From positions 51,650 to 115,649 of the forward strand of contig CANGIF010000005.1 in the NCBI GenBank assembly GCA_947453885.1: a stretch of DNA of 64,000 nucleotides, written 5' to 3'. Positions 1 to 9,501 of this stretch are shown here, piece after piece. This DNA is from Flavobacteriaceae bacterium (lineage in GTDB: Bacteria; Bacteroidota; Bacteroidia; Flavobacteriales; Flavobacteriaceae). The position numbers were made by a program, and so were the translations under genes. The notes beneath the pieces were generated by a model. That model did no database searches. It was not told where the DNA came from and worked only from the letters and a program-made list of their open reading frames with translations. Position 1 is the stretch's first letter, and every line of letters starts with the position of its first letter.

Positions 1-1
1 C

Positions 2-2653
2 TTTGGAATTTCAAGTAGTAACGAAGAAGTTGTAGTCAATCAAACTACACAAGTAGTTTCTAATGCTATAGATAACAACCAAGTATCCGAAAAAATTATA
101 AAGGAATTCAATGTTCTTCAATTAATTGACGGCTATCGATCAAGAGGGCATTTGTTTACTAAAACAAATCCAGTCAGAGACCGAAGAATTTTTTCTCCTA
201 ACTTAAATTTAGAAAACTTTGGACTTTCATCAAATGACTTAAACACCGTTTTTGATGCAGCTAAAGTTTTAGGCAAACAACCGTGTTCCCTTCAGGAAAT
301 TTTAACTCATTTACGAAATGTGTACTGCCAACATATTGGAATTGAATACATGTACATGAGAAATCCAGTGGTCATTCAATGGATTCAAGATAAATTAAAC
401 ACCAATGACAATCAACCGAGCTTTGATAATCAACAAAAAATACATATTTTAGAAAAATTAAACGAAGCGGTTTCTTTTGAAAATTTCTTACATACTAAAT
501 ATGTTGGTCAAAAACGTTTTTCACTTGAAGGTGGTGAATCCATAATTCCAGCTTTAGATGCCTTAATTGATGCTGCTGCTGAAAAAGGAGTAGAGCAATT
601 TGTAATGGGAATGGCGCATAGAGGGCGTTTAAATGTGCTAGCTAATATTTTTAGAAAATCAACTCAAGATATTTTTTCGGAGTTTGATGGAAAAGACTAC
701 GACCAAGAATATTTTGATGGCGATGTAAAATACCATTTAGGACTTACTTCTGAACGCAAGACCCGAACAGGTAAAAATATTTGCTTAAATTTAGCACCAA
801 ATCCTTCACATCTTGAAACTGTTGGGGCTGTTATTGAAGGGATTACTAGAGCAAAACAAGATCATTATTATCCTGACGATTTTTCAAAAGTATTGCCAAT
901 TGCTGTACATGGCGATGCAGCGGTAGCAGGACAAGGAATTGTGTATGAAATTGTTCAAATGGCACAATTAGACGGTTACAAAACCGGAGGAACAATTCAC
1001 TTAATTATTAACAATCAAGTTGGATTTACTACAAATTATTTAGACGCTCGCTCTTCAACATATTGTACAGATGTTGCTAAAGTTACTCTTTCTCCTGTAC
1101 TTCATGTAAATGCAGACGATGCCGAAGCGGTTGTTCACGCTACTTTATTTGCTTTGGATTTTAGAATGGAATTCGGAAGAGATGTATTTATTGATTTGTT
1201 AGGTTATAGAAAATATGGCCATAACGAAGGTGATGAACCTCGTTTTACACAACCTGTTTTATATAAAATTATAGCAAAACATAAAAATCCTAGAGATATT
1301 TATGCGGAAAAACTTTTGGCTAGTGGTATCATTTCTAATACGTATGTAAAAGAAATTGAAGCCAATTACAAGCAAGATTTAAACAATAATTTAGAGGCCT
1401 CTAGGAAAAAAGAATTAACTGTAATTACGCCTTTTATGCAAAATGAATGGCAAGGATTTAATCAGGTTTCTTGTGATGTAATGCTTGAAAAAGTAGCTAC
1501 TGGATTCTCTAAAGAAGGATTGACAACAATTGCTACTGCTATTTGTCATTTACCAAGCGATAAAAAATTCATTAGTAAAACAGAAAAACTAATCAATGAT
1601 CGAAAAACAATGTTTTTTGAATCTAACAAATTAGACTGGGCAATGGGTGAATTTATGGCCTATGGTTCATTAAATATAGAAGGTTACAATGTTCGTCTTT
1701 CTGGACAAGATGTTGAAAGAGGAACATTTTCGCACAGACATGCAGTTGTTAAAGTTGAAGACAGCGAGGAAGAAGTACTACTTTTAAATCAAATTAAAGA
1801 TAAAAAAGGAAAATTCAATGTGTTTAATTCTTTATTGTCTGAATATGGAGTTCTTGGTTTTGATTACGGATATGCTTTAGCTAGTCCAAACACGTTAACT
1901 ATTTGGGAAGCTCAATTTGGCGATTTTAGTAATGGTGCTCAAATTATGATTGACCAATATATTTCTTGTGGCGAAGACAAATGGAACAATCAAAATGGTA
2001 TTGTTTTATTACTACCACACGGATATGAAGGACAAGGAGCAGAACATTCTTCGGCAAGAATGGAACGCTATTTACAACTTTGTGCTAGACACAATATGTT
2101 TGTTGCAGATTGTACCACACCTGCTAATTTCTTCCATTTGTTACGACGTCAAATGAAAACACAATACCGCAAACCATTGGTGGTTTTTACCCCAAAAAGT
2201 TTGTTGCGTGACCCAAGAGCTGTTTCTCCTATAGAAGATTTTGTTTCAGGTAGTTTCCAAGAAACAATAGATGATAATTCTGTAATTAAAGCTACTGTAA
2301 AAACAGTTACATTTTGTACTGGAAAGTTCTATTACGATCTATTAACAGAAAGAGAAAAATTAGGAAGAGACGATGTGGCATTAATTCGTATAGAACAATT
2401 ATTCCCGTTACCAGTGGATCAATTAAAAGAGATTATTGCACAATATCCAAATGCAGATGATTTTGTATGGGCTCAAGAAGAGCCAAAAAACATGGGAGCA
2501 TACAGTTATCTATTAATGAATTTCAATATAGTGAATTGGAGATTGGCTTCATTAAAAGCGTATGCTGCACCTGCTTCAGGTAGTCATACAAGAGACAGAA
2601 GAAGACATGCAGATGCCATTAATATGGTTTTTGACAAAAATTTGTTTAGATAG
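2..2653 (+). CDS. sucA: 2-oxoglutarate dehydrogenase E1 component, 5'-truncated by the window edge
   Basis: Thiamine-diphosphate-dependent E1 subunit that decarboxylates 2-oxoglutarate and passes the succinyl group to the lipoyl arm of E2 in the TCA cycle (cytoplasm). The frame is open from base 2, so the true start lies outside the window; 883 codons are visible, and the family is usually 900-940 residues. Visible family signatures include GMAHRGRLNVLANI, NPSHLETVGAV, HGDAAVAGQGIVYE, the diphosphate-binding NNQVGFTT and the transketolase-like C-terminal half with PHGYEGQGAEHSSARMER. The E2 gene sucB follows 361 bp downstream. An internal TTG at 152 could be called as a start by a gene finder, but the coding sequence upstream (VLQLIDGYRSRGH) is conserved E1 sequence. 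Family assignment is secure. Confidence 0.97.
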   Translation, partial: FGISSSNEEVVVNQTTQVVSNAIDNNQVSEKIIKEFNVLQLIDGYRSRGHLFTKTNPVRDRRIFSPNLNLENFGLSSNDLNTVFDAAKVLGKQPCSLQEILTHLRNVYCQHIGIEYMYMRNPVVIQWIQDKLNTNDNQPSFDNQQKIHILEKLNEAVSFENFLHTKYVGQKRFSLEGGESIIPALDALIDAAAEKGVEQFVMGMAHRGRLNVLANIFRKSTQDIFSEFDGKDYDQEYFDGDVKYHLGLTSERKTRTGKNICLNLAPNPSHLETVGAVIEGITRAKQDHYYPDDFSKVLPIAVHGDAAVAGQGIVYEIVQMAQLDGYKTGGTIHLIINNQVGFTTNYLDARSSTYCTDVAKVTLSPVLHVNADDAEAVVHATLFALDFRMEFGRDVFIDLLGYRKYGHNEGDEPRFTQPVLYKIIAKHKNPRDIYAEKLLASGIISNTYVKEIEANYKQDLNNNLEASRKKELTVITPFMQNEWQGFNQVSCDVMLEKVATGFSKEGLTTIATAICHLPSDKKFISKTEKLINDRKTMFFESNKLDWAMGEFMAYGSLNIEGYNVRLSGQDVERGTFSHRHAVVKVEDSEEEVLLLNQIKDKKGKFNVFNSLLSEYGVLGFDYGYALASPNTLTIWEAQFGDFSNGAQIMIDQYISCGEDKWNNQNGIVLLLPHGYEGQGAEHSSARMERYLQLCARHNMFVADCTTPANFFHLLRRQMKTQYRKPLVVFTPKSLLRDPRAVSPIEDFVSGSFQETIDDNSVIKATVKTVTFCTGKFYYDLLTEREKLGRDDVALIRIEQLFPLPVDQLKEIIAQYPNADDFVWAQEEPKNMGAYSYLLMNFNIVNWRLASLKAYAAPASGSHTRDRRRHADAINMVFDKNLFR

Positions 2654-3014
2654 TATGCTAATTTTATATAGCTGGATTTTGATTTTTCTTCTATCTTTTT
2701 AAAGAATTGATAAAGAATATACATTTTGAAAGAGCAGAAAATTGAACAATTCAATTAAGAAAACATAGAACTAAAAGATATTTATAATTTAGATGATATC
2801 AACAAATAATTTTAACACATGAATGCTAACAAATCAAGACAAGTTTCAAACGATTGATTAGTAGTAAAGAAGCTATACAATACTCTGACACTTTATAAAT
2901 TGGTTTTTTAAAAAATATGTTATTCATGAACAGACGAATATATAAATTCTAAATTACAGAAACATTAATAGAACACAACAAAATATATAAAATTCATAAT
3001 TTAAAATAATAACG
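2654..3014. other. Intergenic region between sucA and sucB with no gene seen
   Basis: 361 bp, very AT-rich. No open frame of useful length, no tRNA-like fold and no clear terminator hairpin were found. The gap is long for two genes that usually act as a unit, so sucB may have its own promoter, but I could not identify a convincing -33/-7 pair. Confidence 0.5.
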
Positions 3015-4238
3015 ATGATTTTAGAAATGAAAGTGCCTTCACCAGGCGAATCAATAAAAGAAGTTGAAATCGCTACATGGTTAGTAAAAGACGGCGATTA
3101 TGTAGAAAAAGATCAGGCAATTGCTGAAGTAGATTCAGACAAGGCTACACTTGAATTACCAGCAGAAGCAAGCGGTATTATTACGCTTAAAGCAGAAGAA
3201 GGCGATGCGGTAGCTGTAGGTGCTATAGTTTGTTTAATTGATACTAGTGCATCTAAACCCGCTGGTGATGCTCCAGCACCAGTAAAAGAAGAAACAAAAC
3301 CAGTTAATGAAGCACCAAAAGCTGAAGTAAAAGCGGCTCCTGTTGCAGAAAAAACGTTTGCAAATCAAATTCCTTCACCGGCTGCTAGGAAAATTCTAGA
3401 CGAAAAAAATATTGAACCTACATCAATAGTTGGTACAGGAAAAGGAGGAAGAATTACCAAAGACGATGCGGTAAATGCTATTCCTTCAATGGGAACACCT
3501 ACTGGTGGAAACCGTGGGTCTGATCGATCAAAGTTATCAATGTTACGCAGAAAAGTTGCAGAACGATTAGTAGCTGCAAAAAACGAAACGGCTATGTTAA
3601 CTACTTTTAACGAAGTTAACATGACTCCAATAAATTTAATTCGCAACGAATACAAAGATGCTTTTAAAACAAAGCATGGTGGCCTTGGATTGGGTTTTAT
3701 GTCCTTTTTTACTAAAGCAGTTACAAGAGCTTTACAAATGTATCCTGATGTTAATTCTATGATTGATGGAAACGAAAAAATCGCATACAATTTTTGTGAT
3801 ATTTCAGTAGCCGTTTCTGGACCAAAAGGACTTATGGTTCCTGTTGTTAGAAATGCAGAAAACTTAACCTTTAGAGGAGTAGAAGCTGAAATTAAACGTT
3901 TAGCAATTAAAGCAAGAGACGGTCAAATTACCGTAGACGACATGACTGGAGGAACTTTTACAATTTCAAATGGTGGTGTTTTTGGCAGCATGCTTTCTAC
4001 TCCCATTATTAATCCTCCACAATCAGGTATATTAGGAATGCACAACATAATAGAACGTCCAATAGCTGTAAATGGAAAAGTTGAAATTCATCCAATGATG
4101 TATGTAGCATTATCGTACGATCACAGAATTATTGATGGTCGTGAATCTGTTGGCTTTTTGGTTGCTGTTAAAGAAGCTCTAGAAAATCCCTTAGAATTAT
4201 TAATGGAAGGAAATGCTAAAAAAGCATTGGAACTTTAA
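3015..4238 (+). CDS. sucB: Dihydrolipoyllysine-residue succinyltransferase (E2 of 2-oxoglutarate dehydrogenase)
   Basis: E2 core of the 2-oxoglutarate dehydrogenase complex; it transfers succinyl groups from lipoamide to CoA. The 407-residue protein has the full family architecture: an N-terminal lipoyl domain (about 1-76) with lipoyl-lysine K43 in [10 protein letters not shown], an Ala/Pro/Lys-rich linker (77-115), a peripheral-subunit-binding domain (about 119-155, [10 protein letters not shown] then [12 protein letters not shown]), and the catalytic domain from about 170 with the active-site HxxxD-type sequence DHRIIDGRE (H370, D374). Length is typical. ATG at 3015 is preferred to the in-frame ATG at 3027 because [14 protein letters not shown] is the usual N-terminus in this group. 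It follows sucA and ends at a strong terminator. Confidence 0.97.
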   Translation: MILEMKVPSPGESIKEVEIATWLVKDGDYVEKDQAIAEVDSDKATLELPAEASGIITLKAEEGDAVAVGAIVCLIDTSASKPAGDAPAPVKEETKPVNEAPKAEVKAAPVAEKTFANQIPSPAARKILDEKNIEPTSIVGTGKGGRITKDDAVNAIPSMGTPTGGNRGSDRSKLSMLRRKVAERLVAAKNETAMLTTFNEVNMTPINLIRNEYKDAFKTKHGGLGLGFMSFFTKAVTRALQMYPDVNSMIDGNEKIAYNFCDISVAVSGPKGLMVPVVRNAENLTFRGVEAEIKRLAIKARDGQITVDDMTGGTFTISNGGVFGSMLSTPIINPPQSGILGMHNIIERPIAVNGKVEIHPMMYVALSYDHRIIDGRESVGFLVAVKEALENPLELLMEGNAKKALEL

Positions 4239-4264
4239 TAAAAATAATTAATTTTTAAAAAATG

Positions 4265-4304
4265 AAAAGTCCTTTTAGTTCTAAACTAGAAGGGCTTTTT
4301 ATTT
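4265..4304 (+). terminator. Rho-independent terminator after sucB
   Basis: Inverted repeat with 16-nt arms (4265-4280 and 4284-4299) around a 3-nt loop, paired throughout if G-U pairs are allowed, followed by a T-rich stretch. It lies 26 bp after the sucB stop codon. Confidence 0.85.
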
Positions 4305-4537
4305 AAAAACTCTTATAGTATTTCATAGTCATTAAAAAATAAACAATTAATTTACTACTACATTTCCTCAACATGTGTTAGAAATAAAATTATTTAATGC
4401 TATTGATTGCAAACGATATAGTAAAACAACTATTTAAAATAAACAATTCAGTTGACTTAAAGTAAAACGTATCTTTTCAAACAATTTGTATAGTTTTTTT
4501 ATAAATAAAATATATAGTTTCATTATAGCCTTACTAG

Positions 4538-4545
4538 TATATTTG
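4538..4545 (+). promoter_or_regulatory. Candidate Bacteroidota -7 element (TATATTTG)
   Basis: Exact match to the TAnnTTTG consensus, 22 bp before the ATG of the secreted protein at 4568. No good TTG -33 element was found at the usual distance, so confidence is limited. Confidence 0.45.
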
Positions 4546-4567
4546 AAAAAACAAAACATAAAATAAT

Positions 4568-5848
4568 ATGAAAAAAATTACATTAATTAGTGCTCTATTA
4601 TTATTATCATTAGGATATGCACAAAGCCTTCCGTTAGATTTTGAATCATCTACAACTCCCTATCCATTCATTGATTTTGATGGTGGAGTAGCAACAAAAA
4701 TTTCAAATCCTTATGTTTCAGGAATTAATGTAAGTGCAAACGTTATGCAAATAGTTAAAGGTGCTGGAGCTGTTTGGGCAGGAAGTAAAATCACAATGGC
4801 TGCACCACTAGATTTAACTACCGAAAGAGTTTTTAAAGTTAAAGTGCTTTCACCTGTAGCAGGAAAAAAATTATTATTGAAATTTGAAGGTGCTGGTTCT
4901 TCATTTGAAAAATTATCTGCACCCATTACAACTGCAAATGTTTGGGAAGAACTAACATTTGATTTTTCATCAGATGCAGTAAACAATGTAAACAATCAAA
5001 TTGTATTTATTTTTGATATGGGAACCCAAGGAGATGGAAGTCCTAGCTCAACTTATTTGTTCGACGACATTACACAAATGGCAGGTACAGGTCCTGTTTT
5101 ACAATTACCAGAACTTCCTCTTGATTTTGAATCTACTCTCGTTTCCTATCCTTTTGTTGATTTTGCAGGAGGAAACACAACTGTAATTCCAAATCCACAA
5201 CAATCAGGTATTAATACTAGCGCAACAGTTGCGCAAATGATTAAATTTCCTGGTGAAGTTTATGGCGGAAGTATCATTCAAATGGCAAATCCTATAGATT
5301 TTTCAACCAGTAAAATAATTAAACTAAAAGTGTGGTCGCCTGTTGCAGGTAAAACGTTACGTTTAAAATTCGAAGGAAGCCCTGTTGATCCTGATTATGG
5401 TGCTTTTGAAAAAGAAGCAATAATAACAAATGCAAATATTTGGGAAGAATTAACTTTTGATTACAATGTTGATGTAATAGGAATGCCTGTCAATAATAAC
5501 GATAATAAAATTGTTTTTTTCTTCGATTTTGGAACGCAAGGAGATGGTGGACCAAACTCAACTTATTTGTTTGACGACATTCATTTTGCAGTTGATTTAA
5601 AAACAACCACTTTTGAAACATCAAAAATAAAAATGTATCCAAATCCAGTGGCTAATCAGTTAATTATTGAATCTGAAAAAGAAATACAAAAAATTACTAT
5701 TTATACTGTTTTAGGACAAGAAGTTGTAACACAAAACCCTTATTGCACTAGTACAACTTTACAAACAAATACTTTACAAAACGGAGTGTATTTTGCTAAA
5801 ATTAACTCAAATGACAAAGAATCAACTTTAAAATTTATAAAAGAATAG
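4568..5848 (+). CDS. Secreted two-domain protein with type IX secretion sorting domain
   Basis: 426 residues. A signal peptide (MKKITLISALLLLSLGYAQS) is followed by two tandem copies of a ~150-residue domain (about 21-170 and 182-340). Each copy begins LPLDFES, continues with a [IV]DF.GG motif and closes with GTQGDG.P.STYLFDDI. The C-terminal ~75 residues (from KMYPNPVANQL to STLKFIKE) form a type A type IX secretion sorting domain, so the protein should cross the outer membrane and be surface-anchored or released. The repeated domain resembles carbohydrate-binding modules appended to flavobacterial laminarinase-type glycoside hydrolases, but no catalytic domain is present. Binding function is inference; secretion by the type IX system is well supported. 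Confidence 0.85.
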   Translation: MKKITLISALLLLSLGYAQSLPLDFESSTTPYPFIDFDGGVATKISNPYVSGINVSANVMQIVKGAGAVWAGSKITMAAPLDLTTERVFKVKVLSPVAGKKLLLKFEGAGSSFEKLSAPITTANVWEELTFDFSSDAVNNVNNQIVFIFDMGTQGDGSPSSTYLFDDITQMAGTGPVLQLPELPLDFESTLVSYPFVDFAGGNTTVIPNPQQSGINTSATVAQMIKFPGEVYGGSIIQMANPIDFSTSKIIKLKVWSPVAGKTLRLKFEGSPVDPDYGAFEKEAIITNANIWEELTFDYNVDVIGMPVNNNDNKIVFFFDFGTQGDGGPNSTYLFDDIHFAVDLKTTTFETSKIKMYPNPVANQLIIESEKEIQKITIYTVLGQEVVTQNPYCTSTTLQTNTLQNGVYFAKINSNDKESTLKFIKE

Positions 5849-6291
5849 ATTTTACCTTTGTGAAATTAAATTAAATAGCAATTTATGTTATTCATAAAAC
5901 TTCATTTTTGAAATTAAGTTCAAGTAATGACTTTTTTTGAAAAAAACATTATAATTATTCCCTTCTAGAAAGTCTTAATAATAACAATTAGAACTTTCCC
6001 AGAAGGGAATTTTGTGTAAACCCAATATGAAACCATTTGTACTCCTCCCCTATTTTATATACTGAATCAATAATCATGTACGGCAATTACAATTCTAAGT
6101 AAAGTTACTTAAAAGAAACTTTTTCCTATATGGAAATTTCAATTGTGCAAGAAAAATAAGTTTAAGGATTATAATTGTAAAAAGCAAACTCACATTACCC
6201 GCAATTGAAAAGAATTGTACCCTTTTTTATTCAACTAATTGTTACTTAAATAAACATAAACAATGTAAATTTACGCTTTTAAATACAGATT
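5849..6291. other. Intergenic region with one hairpin and no gene
   Basis: 443 bp. Apart from the inverted repeat at 5957-6013 and weak promoter-like sequence near 6266 (TAAATTTA, one mismatch to TAnnTTTG), I see nothing. No open frame of useful size. Confidence 0.5.
5957..6013 (+). terminator. Probable terminator hairpin of the secreted protein gene
   Basis: Arms ATTCCCTTCT...GAAAGT (5957-5973) and ACTTTC...AGAAGGGAAT (5993-6010), separated by an AT-rich 19-nt loop, with TTT after the stem. It lies 108 bp after the stop codon at 5848. The stem is strong but the T-tract is short. Confidence 0.5.
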
Positions 6292-7059
6292 ATGATTCTT
6301 ACCGACACCCACACTCACTTAAATGCAGAAGCCTTTAACGAAGACCGTAAAGAAATGATACAAAGGGCTATTTCCAAAGGAGTAACCCGTATGTTTATTC
6401 CTGCAATTGATGCATCGTTTACACAAAGCATGTACGATTTAGAGCAGCAGTTTCCGGAAAATGTGTATTTAATGATGGGTTTACATCCCACACATGTAAA
6501 AGAAAATTACGAAGTAGAATTGCAGCATATAGAAGAACAGTTAGCTTTAAGATCATTTTGTGCAATTGGAGAAATTGGCATCGATTTATATTGGGATCAG
6601 ACCTATCTAAAAGAGCAAAAAATTGCGTTTAGAAAACAAATTCAACTAGCAAAAAAGTACCAGCTGCCAATTGTAATACATTGCCGTGATGCTTTTGATG
6701 CTGTTTTTGAGATTTTGGAAGAAGAAAAAGGTACCAATTTATACGGTATTTTTCATTGTTTTTCAGGTACTTTTGAACAGGCCCAACAAGCCATTTCCTA
6801 TAATATGAAACTTGGAATTGGTGGTGTAGCAACTTTTAAAAATGGAAAAATAGACCAGTATTTAAACGTAATAGATTTGAAACATATAGTACTAGAAACA
6901 GATTCACCATATTTAGCACCAAACCCATACCGAGGTAAAAGAAATGAAAGCAGCTATTTAGTTGAAATTGCTGCAAAACTAGCCAGTATTTACAACCTTT
7001 CTATAGAGAGAGTTGCGGCAATAACTACAGAAAACTCAAAAGAAGTGTTTGGAATATAA
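6292..7059 (+). CDS. tatD: TatD family metal-dependent hydrolase (3'-5' DNase family)
   Basis: 255-residue TIM-barrel metallohydrolase of the TatD family (PF01026), members of which act as cytoplasmic 3'-5' exonucleases on DNA. The whole metal-ligand set is visible: HxH at H7/H9 (DTHTHLN), the glutamate in AIGEIGIDLYW, the histidine in IVIHCRDA, the histidine in IFHCFSGT, and the aspartate in LETDSPYLAPNPYRGKRNE. Length is normal. The acyltransferase gene follows in the same direction after a 61-bp gap. Confidence 0.93.
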   Translation: MILTDTHTHLNAEAFNEDRKEMIQRAISKGVTRMFIPAIDASFTQSMYDLEQQFPENVYLMMGLHPTHVKENYEVELQHIEEQLALRSFCAIGEIGIDLYWDQTYLKEQKIAFRKQIQLAKKYQLPIVIHCRDAFDAVFEILEEEKGTNLYGIFHCFSGTFEQAQQAISYNMKLGIGGVATFKNGKIDQYLNVIDLKHIVLETDSPYLAPNPYRGKRNESSYLVEIAAKLASIYNLSIERVAAITTENSKEVFGI

Positions 7060-7120
7060 ACACAAATAAAAGTACTTATTAAGAATTTTTTTGTTCATTT
7101 GTACTACTAAATTTCAGTTC

Positions 7121-8257
7121 ATGTCCAAATTTGATTCCATTAGACCGTATTTTGATGCCGAAGTAAACGATGCTATTCGTAAATCCGTTAATCATCCAAT
7201 GATGAAAGCATTAATGAATTTTACTTTTCCTGAATTGGCAGATGAAACCTGGAAAGATCAGCTTGTAAAAACTCATTCTATTCGAGATTTTCAATGTAAT
7301 TTTATTTACCAAGCCCTAAAAAAAGTGCTAGAAACAAGCTCAGAAGGTTTGACAACTTCTGGCTTTGAAAAACTCGAAAAAAATACGTCCTACTTGTTTA
7401 TCTCCAACCATAGAGATATAATTTTAGACACATCTTTGTTAAATGCTTGTTTATTTGAACACGGATTAGTAATGACAGCTTCTGCTATTGGAGATAATTT
7501 AGTTAAAAAAAACTTTCTTTCAACGCTGTCAAAACTTAACCGAAATTTTTTAGTTTTACGAGGTTTACCACCAAGAGAATTGCTTCAAAGCTCTAAATTA
7601 ATGTCAGAATACATTGGACAATTATTGCTAAGAGAAAACCGTTCTGTTTGGATTGCTCAAAGAGAAGGAAGAACCAAAGATGGCAATGACGCAACACATT
7701 CTGGTGTATTAAAAATGTTAGCTATGGGCTCCGACGAACTAAACTTGATGCACTATTTTAAGAAAATAAAAATTGTTCCCGTATCTATTTCTTATGAATA
7801 CGATCCTACTGATGCTTTAAAAGTGCCTCAACTATTGGCAGAAGCACGTCAAGAGGTATATACAAAAGAAAAAAACGAAGATTTCAACACGTTATTAAGC
7901 GGAATAATGGGTCAAAAAAAACGCATTCACATTCATGTTTGTGATGTTTTAGACAAAGAATTGGATGTAATAGAAAAAACCCACGACAATTCTAACAGAC
8001 AAGTACAAGCATTAGCACAAACTTTAGACGACGCTATTTTAGCTACCTATAAACTTTGGCCTACAAATTTTATAGCCTACGATTTACTTCACAATTGTAA
8101 TTCTCATACACAACATTATACTGAAACCGAAAAAGCATTGTTTATGCGTCGCTTAGAAATGCGAATTGACGATAAAAACCCTGTTGCTTTACAAAGCTTT
8201 TTAGCCATGTATGCCAATCCGGTTGTCAATCATTCAAAATACCAAAATGTTATCTAA
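7121..8257 (+). CDS. 1-acyl-sn-glycerol-3-phosphate acyltransferase family protein
   Basis: 378 residues with a PlsC/PlsB-type acyltransferase domain, probably acting on phospholipid precursors at the inner membrane. Motif I is represented by FISNHRDIILD (H97) and the phosphate-binding motif by WIAQREGRTKDG. The exact substrate cannot be read from sequence. The frame is open further upstream through a TTG at 7091, but ATG at 7121 (MSKFDSIRPYFDAEV) gives the better N-terminus because the extra upstream residues are low-complexity. Its last 11 bases overlap the start of the asparaginase gene, which suggests translational coupling. Confidence 0.85.
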   Translation: MSKFDSIRPYFDAEVNDAIRKSVNHPMMKALMNFTFPELADETWKDQLVKTHSIRDFQCNFIYQALKKVLETSSEGLTTSGFEKLEKNTSYLFISNHRDIILDTSLLNACLFEHGLVMTASAIGDNLVKKNFLSTLSKLNRNFLVLRGLPPRELLQSSKLMSEYIGQLLLRENRSVWIAQREGRTKDGNDATHSGVLKMLAMGSDELNLMHYFKKIKIVPVSISYEYDPTDALKVPQLLAEARQEVYTKEKNEDFNTLLSGIMGQKKRIHIHVCDVLDKELDVIEKTHDNSNRQVQALAQTLDDAILATYKLWPTNFIAYDLLHNCNSHTQHYTETEKALFMRRLEMRIDDKNPVALQSFLAMYANPVVNHSKYQNVI

Positions 8258-9281
8258 ACCAAAAATATTATTGATTTATACCGGCGGAACTATCGGTATG
8301 ATGAAAGATTTTGAAACAGGTGCATTGAAAGCGTTTAATTTTAAAAAACTGCTTCAAAAAATCCCTGAATTGAAACAGTTAGATTGTCAAATCGAAACAG
8401 TTTCATTTGAAAACCCCATAGATTCTTCTAATATGAACATTGAAGAATGGGTGAAAATTGCCACTATAATTGAAAAAAATTACCTTCTTTTTGATGGCTT
8501 TGTTGTCCTTCATGGCTCTGACACTATGTCTTATACTGCTTCTGCGCTAAGTTTTATGCTTGAAAACTTAAACAAGCCCATTGTGTTTACGGGTTCTCAA
8601 TTACCTATTGGAGATTTAAGAACAGATGCTAAGGAGAACTTAATAACCGCGATACAAATTGCTTCATCACAAGAACAAAACAAGCCAAAAATTACAGAAG
8701 TTTGTTTGTACTTTGAATACAAACTTTATCGTGGAAACAGAACAACAAAAATAAATGCAGAACATTTTAATGCATTTAGTTCGCCAAATTTTCCACCAAT
8801 TGCAGAGTCCGGTGTTCATTTGAATTTTAATCAAACTATACAAATAAGAAAAAAGTATACTTCAAGAAAAAAACTATTGGTTCATAAGAAATTAATAAAT
8901 GAAGTAGTTGTTATTAAATTATTTCCAGGAATAAACCAAACAATATTTGAAGCTTTAGTTACAATTCCAAACTTAAAAGGCATAATTTTAGAGACATATG
9001 GATCTGGAAATGCTCCAAACAATGATTGGTTTATTTCAACATTAGAACGAGTAATTGCCAAAGGCTTGCCGGTTGTTAATGTTACACAATGTTCTGGAGG
9101 TAGCGTCAATATGGGTCAATACGAAACCAGTACACAGTTGAAAAAAATCGGCGTTATTTCAGGCAAAGATATTACAACAGAAGCAGCTGTAACCAAATTA
9201 ATGTATCTTTTAGGGCAAAATGTAGCTACATCTGTTTTTAAAACAATCTTTGAAACAGCTTTAAGAGGAGAGATGTTGTGA
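8247..9281 (+). CDS. ansA: Type I asparaginase
   Basis: L-asparagine amidohydrolase of the cytoplasmic bacterial type I family, 344 residues, producing aspartate and ammonia. Both threonine-containing active-site motifs are present: YTGGTIGMM near the N-terminus (nucleophile T15 region) and HGSDTMSYTASALSF with the catalytic Thr/Asp pair. GSQLPIGDLRTDAKENL is also typical. The frame stays open upstream to 8211, but the ATG at 8247 starts the protein just before the first beta-strand and overlaps the preceding stop by 11 bp. Confidence 0.93.
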   Translation: MLSKPKILLIYTGGTIGMMKDFETGALKAFNFKKLLQKIPELKQLDCQIETVSFENPIDSSNMNIEEWVKIATIIEKNYLLFDGFVVLHGSDTMSYTASALSFMLENLNKPIVFTGSQLPIGDLRTDAKENLITAIQIASSQEQNKPKITEVCLYFEYKLYRGNRTTKINAEHFNAFSSPNFPPIAESGVHLNFNQTIQIRKKYTSRKKLLVHKKLINEVVVIKLFPGINQTIFEALVTIPNLKGIILETYGSGNAPNNDWFISTLERVIAKGLPVVNVTQCSGGSVNMGQYETSTQLKKIGVISGKDITTEAAVTKLMYLLGQNVATSVFKTIFETALRGEML

Positions 9282-9308
9282 TTTATCAAAAAAAGTTGGA
9301 AATATACT

Positions 9309-9316
9309 TATTTTTG
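9309..9316 (+). promoter_or_regulatory. Candidate -7 element for tRNA-Ser (TATTTTTG)
   Basis: Exact TAnnTTTG match 23 bp before the mature tRNA 5' end. No well-spaced TTG was found upstream, so this is a tentative promoter call. Confidence 0.4.
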
Positions 9317-9338
9317 GTGTTCTTTGCAAAATAAAAAT

Positions 9339-9425
9339 AGAGGGGTGTCCGAGTGGTTGAAGGAGCAAGCCTGGAAAGTTTGTATATGGGTAACTGTATC
9401 GTGGGTTCGAATCCCATCTCCTCTG
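9339..9425 (+). tRNA. tRNA-Ser (anticodon GGA)
   Basis: Class II cloverleaf read by eye. The acceptor arm AGAGGGG pairs with CTCCTCT (one G-U). The D arm is TCC/GGA. The anticodon stem CAAGC/GTTTG encloses the loop CTGGAAA with anticodon GGA. A long variable arm follows, then the T arm GTGGG TTCGAAT CCCAT. The discriminator base is G, as expected for serine tRNAs. It reads UCC and UCU codons. The full CCA tail is not encoded. Confidence 0.95.
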
Positions 9426-9437
9426 CAAAATATATTT

Positions 9438-9490
9438 AAAAGTATAAGCTGTGAATATCTAAAAATCAGTACTTCACAACTTATACTTTT
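9438..9490. terminator. Bidirectional terminator between tRNA-Ser and the NHL gene
   Basis: Long inverted repeat: AAAAGTATAAG plus TGTGAA on the left (9438-9455), TTCACA plus CTTATACTTTT on the right (9473-9490). The A-rich left edge and T-rich right edge make it usable on both strands. The genes on either side converge here. Confidence 0.8.
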
Positions 9491-9501
9491 AACATTATTT
9501 T

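Noticed and set aside
1950..2156. Out-of-frame open frame inside sucA
   Set aside because: It overlaps conserved E1 coding sequence and encodes no recognisable protein.
4568..5848. Glycoside hydrolase
   Set aside because: Only the two binding-type domains and the sorting domain are present; no catalytic motif such as ExDxxE was seen.
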